The position numbers and the translations under genes were made by a program. A DNA stretch of 40,129 bases, taken from NCBI GenBank assembly GCA_934149075.1, contig CAKPDR010000013.1:1-40129 (forward strand). The letters run 5' to 3'. The DNA is from an uncultured Clostridia bacterium. GTDB taxonomy: Bacteria > Bacillota > Clostridia > TANB77 > CAG-508. A model generated the notes under the pieces. That model was not told the origin of the DNA. It searched no databases and saw nothing but the letters and a program-made list of their open reading frames with translations. This document shows, one piece after another, positions 38,417-40,129 of this stretch; position 1 is the stretch's first letter; every line of letters begins with the position of its first letter.

Positions 38417-38519
38417 AAAAAGATATCATTTTATCGTTTAACTGCGGATAATTCGCTATTTAAAATTTGCTTACATCAAATTTTAAACACCTTGTTAAAC
38501 TTTAAAATGATATTTTTTT
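38417..38519. repeat. MITE-like palindromic element, copy B (inverted relative to copy A)
   Basis: It has the same ends as the element at 27511-27611 but in opposite orientation: ATATCATTTTATCGTTTAAC at the left and GTTAAACTTTAAAATGATAT at the right. It keeps the internal CACCTTGTTAAAC block. The inside carries AAATTTG/CAAATTT and a small GCGGATAATTCGC stem, diverged from copy A. It starts about 35 bp after the stop of the giant gene and ends in TTTTTTT. Confidence 0.75.
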
Positions 38520-38571
38520 GATTATATAAATATTACTAAATATATTTTTGTAGAAGTTATTAGAATTACTA

Positions 38572-38600
38572 TTGATAAATTATTATTTTTTTGTTATGAT
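38572..38600 (+). promoter_or_regulatory. Promoter of adhE
   Basis: TTGATA (38572-38577), 17 bp and TATGAT (38595-38600). The leader has the small stem GATTTT/AAAATC before the ribosome binding site. Region 38520-38571 holds nothing else I can identify. Confidence 0.6.
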
Positions 38601-38651
38601 AAAATGGAACGAAAGATTTTAGAAAATCAAAAGAAAGGATGAGGGCGAAAA

Positions 38652-40129
38652 ATGGATAATGAACAAGAAAAAGTTGATAGCATAGAAACCTTACAAAAAA
38701 CAATAGAAAAAGTAAGAAAAGCACAAAAAGAATTTTCAAAATATACACAAGAACAAGTAGATAAAATATTTCAAGCAGCAGCAATAGCTGCAAACCAAAA
38801 TAGAATACCACTTGCAAAAATGGCAGTTGAAGAAACAGGAATGGGAGTTGTAGAAGATAAGGTAATTAAAAATCACTATGCTGCAGAATATGTTTATAAC
38901 AAATACAAAGATGTAAAAACATGTGGAGTGTTAGAACAAGATGACAATTATGGAATCAAGAAAATAGCAGAACCAATAGGAGTAATAGCAGCAGTAATAC
39001 CAACAACAAACCCAACATCAACAGCAATATTTAAAACATTAATATCATTAAAAACAAGAAATGGAATAATAATAAGTCCACACCCAAGAGCAAAACAATC
39101 AACAATAGAAGCTGCAAAAATAGTATTAGAAGCAGCTGTAAAAGCAGGGGCACCAGAAGGAATAATATCATGGATTGATGTACCATCACTAGAATTAACA
39201 AATTTATTAATGCAATCAGCAGATATAATATTAGCAACAGGTGGACCTGGAATGGTAAAAGCCGCATATTCTAGTGGAAAGCCAGCTTTAGGTGTAGGAC
39301 CAGGAAATACACCAGCAGTAATAGATGAATCAGCAGATATAACATTGGCTGTAAATTCAATAATACACTCAAAAACATTTGATAATGGAATGATATGTGC
39401 ATCAGAACAATCAGTAATAGTAAGTGACAAAATTTATGACAGAGTAAGAGAAGAATTTATGAGAAGAGGATGTTACTTATTAAATCCAGAACAAACAGAA
39501 AAAGTAAGAAAAACAATAATAATAAATGGAGCATTAAATGCTAAAATAGTAGGACAATCAGCACATACAATAGCACAATTGGCAGGAGTAGATGTTGCTG
39601 AAAATACAAAAATATTAATAGGAGAAGTAGAAAGTGTAGATTTATCAGAAGAATTTGCACATGAAAAACTTTCACCTGTTTTAGCAATGTATAAAGCATC
39701 AAGTTTTGATGATGCAGTAGGCAAAGCATATAGATTAATAGAAGATGGAGGATTAGGACATACATCTTCACTATATATCAACACAGTTACTGAAAAAGAA
39801 AAAATAGAGAAATTTTACAACACAATGAAAACATGTAGAGTATTAATAAATACACCATCATCACAAGGTGGAATTGGTGACATATATAACTTTAAGTTAG
39901 CACCATCACTAACACTTGGATGTGGAACATGGGGAGGAAACTCTGTATCAGAAAATGTAGGAGTAAAACACTTGATAAATATAAAAACAGTAGCCGAAAG
40001 GAGAGAAAATATGCTTTGGTTTAGAGCACCTGAAAAGGTATATATAAAAAGAGGTTGTTTACCAGTAGCTTTAGAAGAGCTAAAAAATGTAATGGGTAAA
40101 AAGAGAGTGTTTATAGTAACAGATACATT
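38652..40129 (+). CDS. adhE: Bifunctional aldehyde-alcohol dehydrogenase, 5' part (cut by window end)
   Basis: The open frame runs from ATG 38652 past the end of the window, so 492 codons are visible of an expected 860-880. The N-terminal acetylating aldehyde dehydrogenase domain is clear: GVIAAVIPTTNPTSTAIFKTL, GGPGMVKAAYSSGKPALGVGPGN, the catalytic Cys in DNGMICASEQS (about residue 245) and LGCGTWGGNSVSENVGVKHL. The iron-dependent alcohol dehydrogenase half is just starting at the window edge (KVYIKRGCLPVALEEL, KKRVFIVTDT). It turns acetyl-CoA into ethanol with two NADH, disposing of reductant from the Por route. GATGAGGGCG serves as ribosome binding site. Confidence 0.95.
   Translation, partial: MDNEQEKVDSIETLQKTIEKVRKAQKEFSKYTQEQVDKIFQAAAIAANQNRIPLAKMAVEETGMGVVEDKVIKNHYAAEYVYNKYKDVKTCGVLEQDDNYGIKKIAEPIGVIAAVIPTTNPTSTAIFKTLISLKTRNGIIISPHPRAKQSTIEAAKIVLEAAVKAGAPEGIISWIDVPSLELTNLLMQSADIILATGGPGMVKAAYSSGKPALGVGPGNTPAVIDESADITLAVNSIIHSKTFDNGMICASEQSVIVSDKIYDRVREEFMRRGCYLLNPEQTEKVRKTIIINGALNAKIVGQSAHTIAQLAGVDVAENTKILIGEVESVDLSEEFAHEKLSPVLAMYKASSFDDAVGKAYRLIEDGGLGHTSSLYINTVTEKEKIEKFYNTMKTCRVLINTPSSQGGIGDIYNFKLAPSLTLGCGTWGGNSVSENVGVKHLINIKTVAERRENMLWFRAPEKVYIKRGCLPVALEELKNVMGKKRVFIVTDT

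Noticed and set aside
38109..38429. 106-codon minus-strand frame over the end of the giant gene
   Set aside because: Antisense shadow of conserved GH94 sequence, no ribosome binding site or recognisable protein.
38572..38610. Rex redox-repressor site at the adhE promoter
   Set aside because: TTGTTATGATAAAATG only loosely resembles TTGTTAA-N4-TTAACAA; the second half-site is not there, so I do not call it.

Overview
The window is very AT-rich chromosomal DNA that reads throughout with the standard code. It has strong AAGGAGG-type ribosome binding sites, sigma-A-like promoters (TTGACA, 17 bp, TATAAT) and frequent TTG/GTG starts. Gene content points to an anaerobic, probably gut-associated member of the Firmicutes/Clostridia: a Gram-positive type spc/alpha ribosomal operon, an S-box (SAM-I) riboswitch, four-subunit ferredoxin-dependent 2-oxoacid oxidoreductase, AdhE and B. 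subtilis-type ThyA. I cannot name the genus from sequence alone.

Layout: (1) 1-9842, the spc and alpha ribosomal gene clusters: rpsN(end)-rpsH-rplF-rplR-rpsE-rplO-secY, a terminator, a large inverted repeat and a new promoter, then adk-map-infA-rpmJ-rpsM-rpsK-rpsD-rpoA-rplQ. rpmD (L30) is missing from its usual place. Many spacers are 60-240 nt long and hold strong RNA hairpins, four of them sharing a GGGG...GUGUCCC motif. (2) 9820-12600, a promoter in the end of rplQ, an S-box riboswitch with terminator, metK, a small GT2-like membrane protein, and a radical SAM gene (COG1313/PflA-like) broken by one extra base. (3) 12609-14989 (minus strand), a large transglutaminase-like protein translationally coupled to a 71-residue protein. 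(4) 15103-17200, thyA-folA and an orphan gene. (5) 17233-20450, the porCDAB operon. (6) 20465-26870, an accessory stretch: two decayed copies and one intact copy of a CxxC-containing lipoprotein gene surround a four-gene operon with two extracytoplasmic binding-protein-like products (one carrying a VWA/MIDAS domain), XpaC and TelA. (7) 26994-38381, trmL, recD2, a small basic-tailed membrane protein and a giant cyclic beta-1,2-glucan synthase-like gene (2678 codons). Two related ~100-bp palindromic elements lie in opposite orientation after trmL and after the giant gene. (8) 38572-40129, promoter and 5' part of adhE, cut by the window end.

Functionally, most of the window is housekeeping: translation, secretion, SAM and dTMP/folate supply, pyruvate oxidation and alcohol fermentation. 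The most promising little-described parts are the VWA-SBP/XpaC/SBP/TelA operon, the transglutaminase-like/small-protein pair, the three-copy lipoprotein family, and the recurring structured spacers of the ribosomal cluster.
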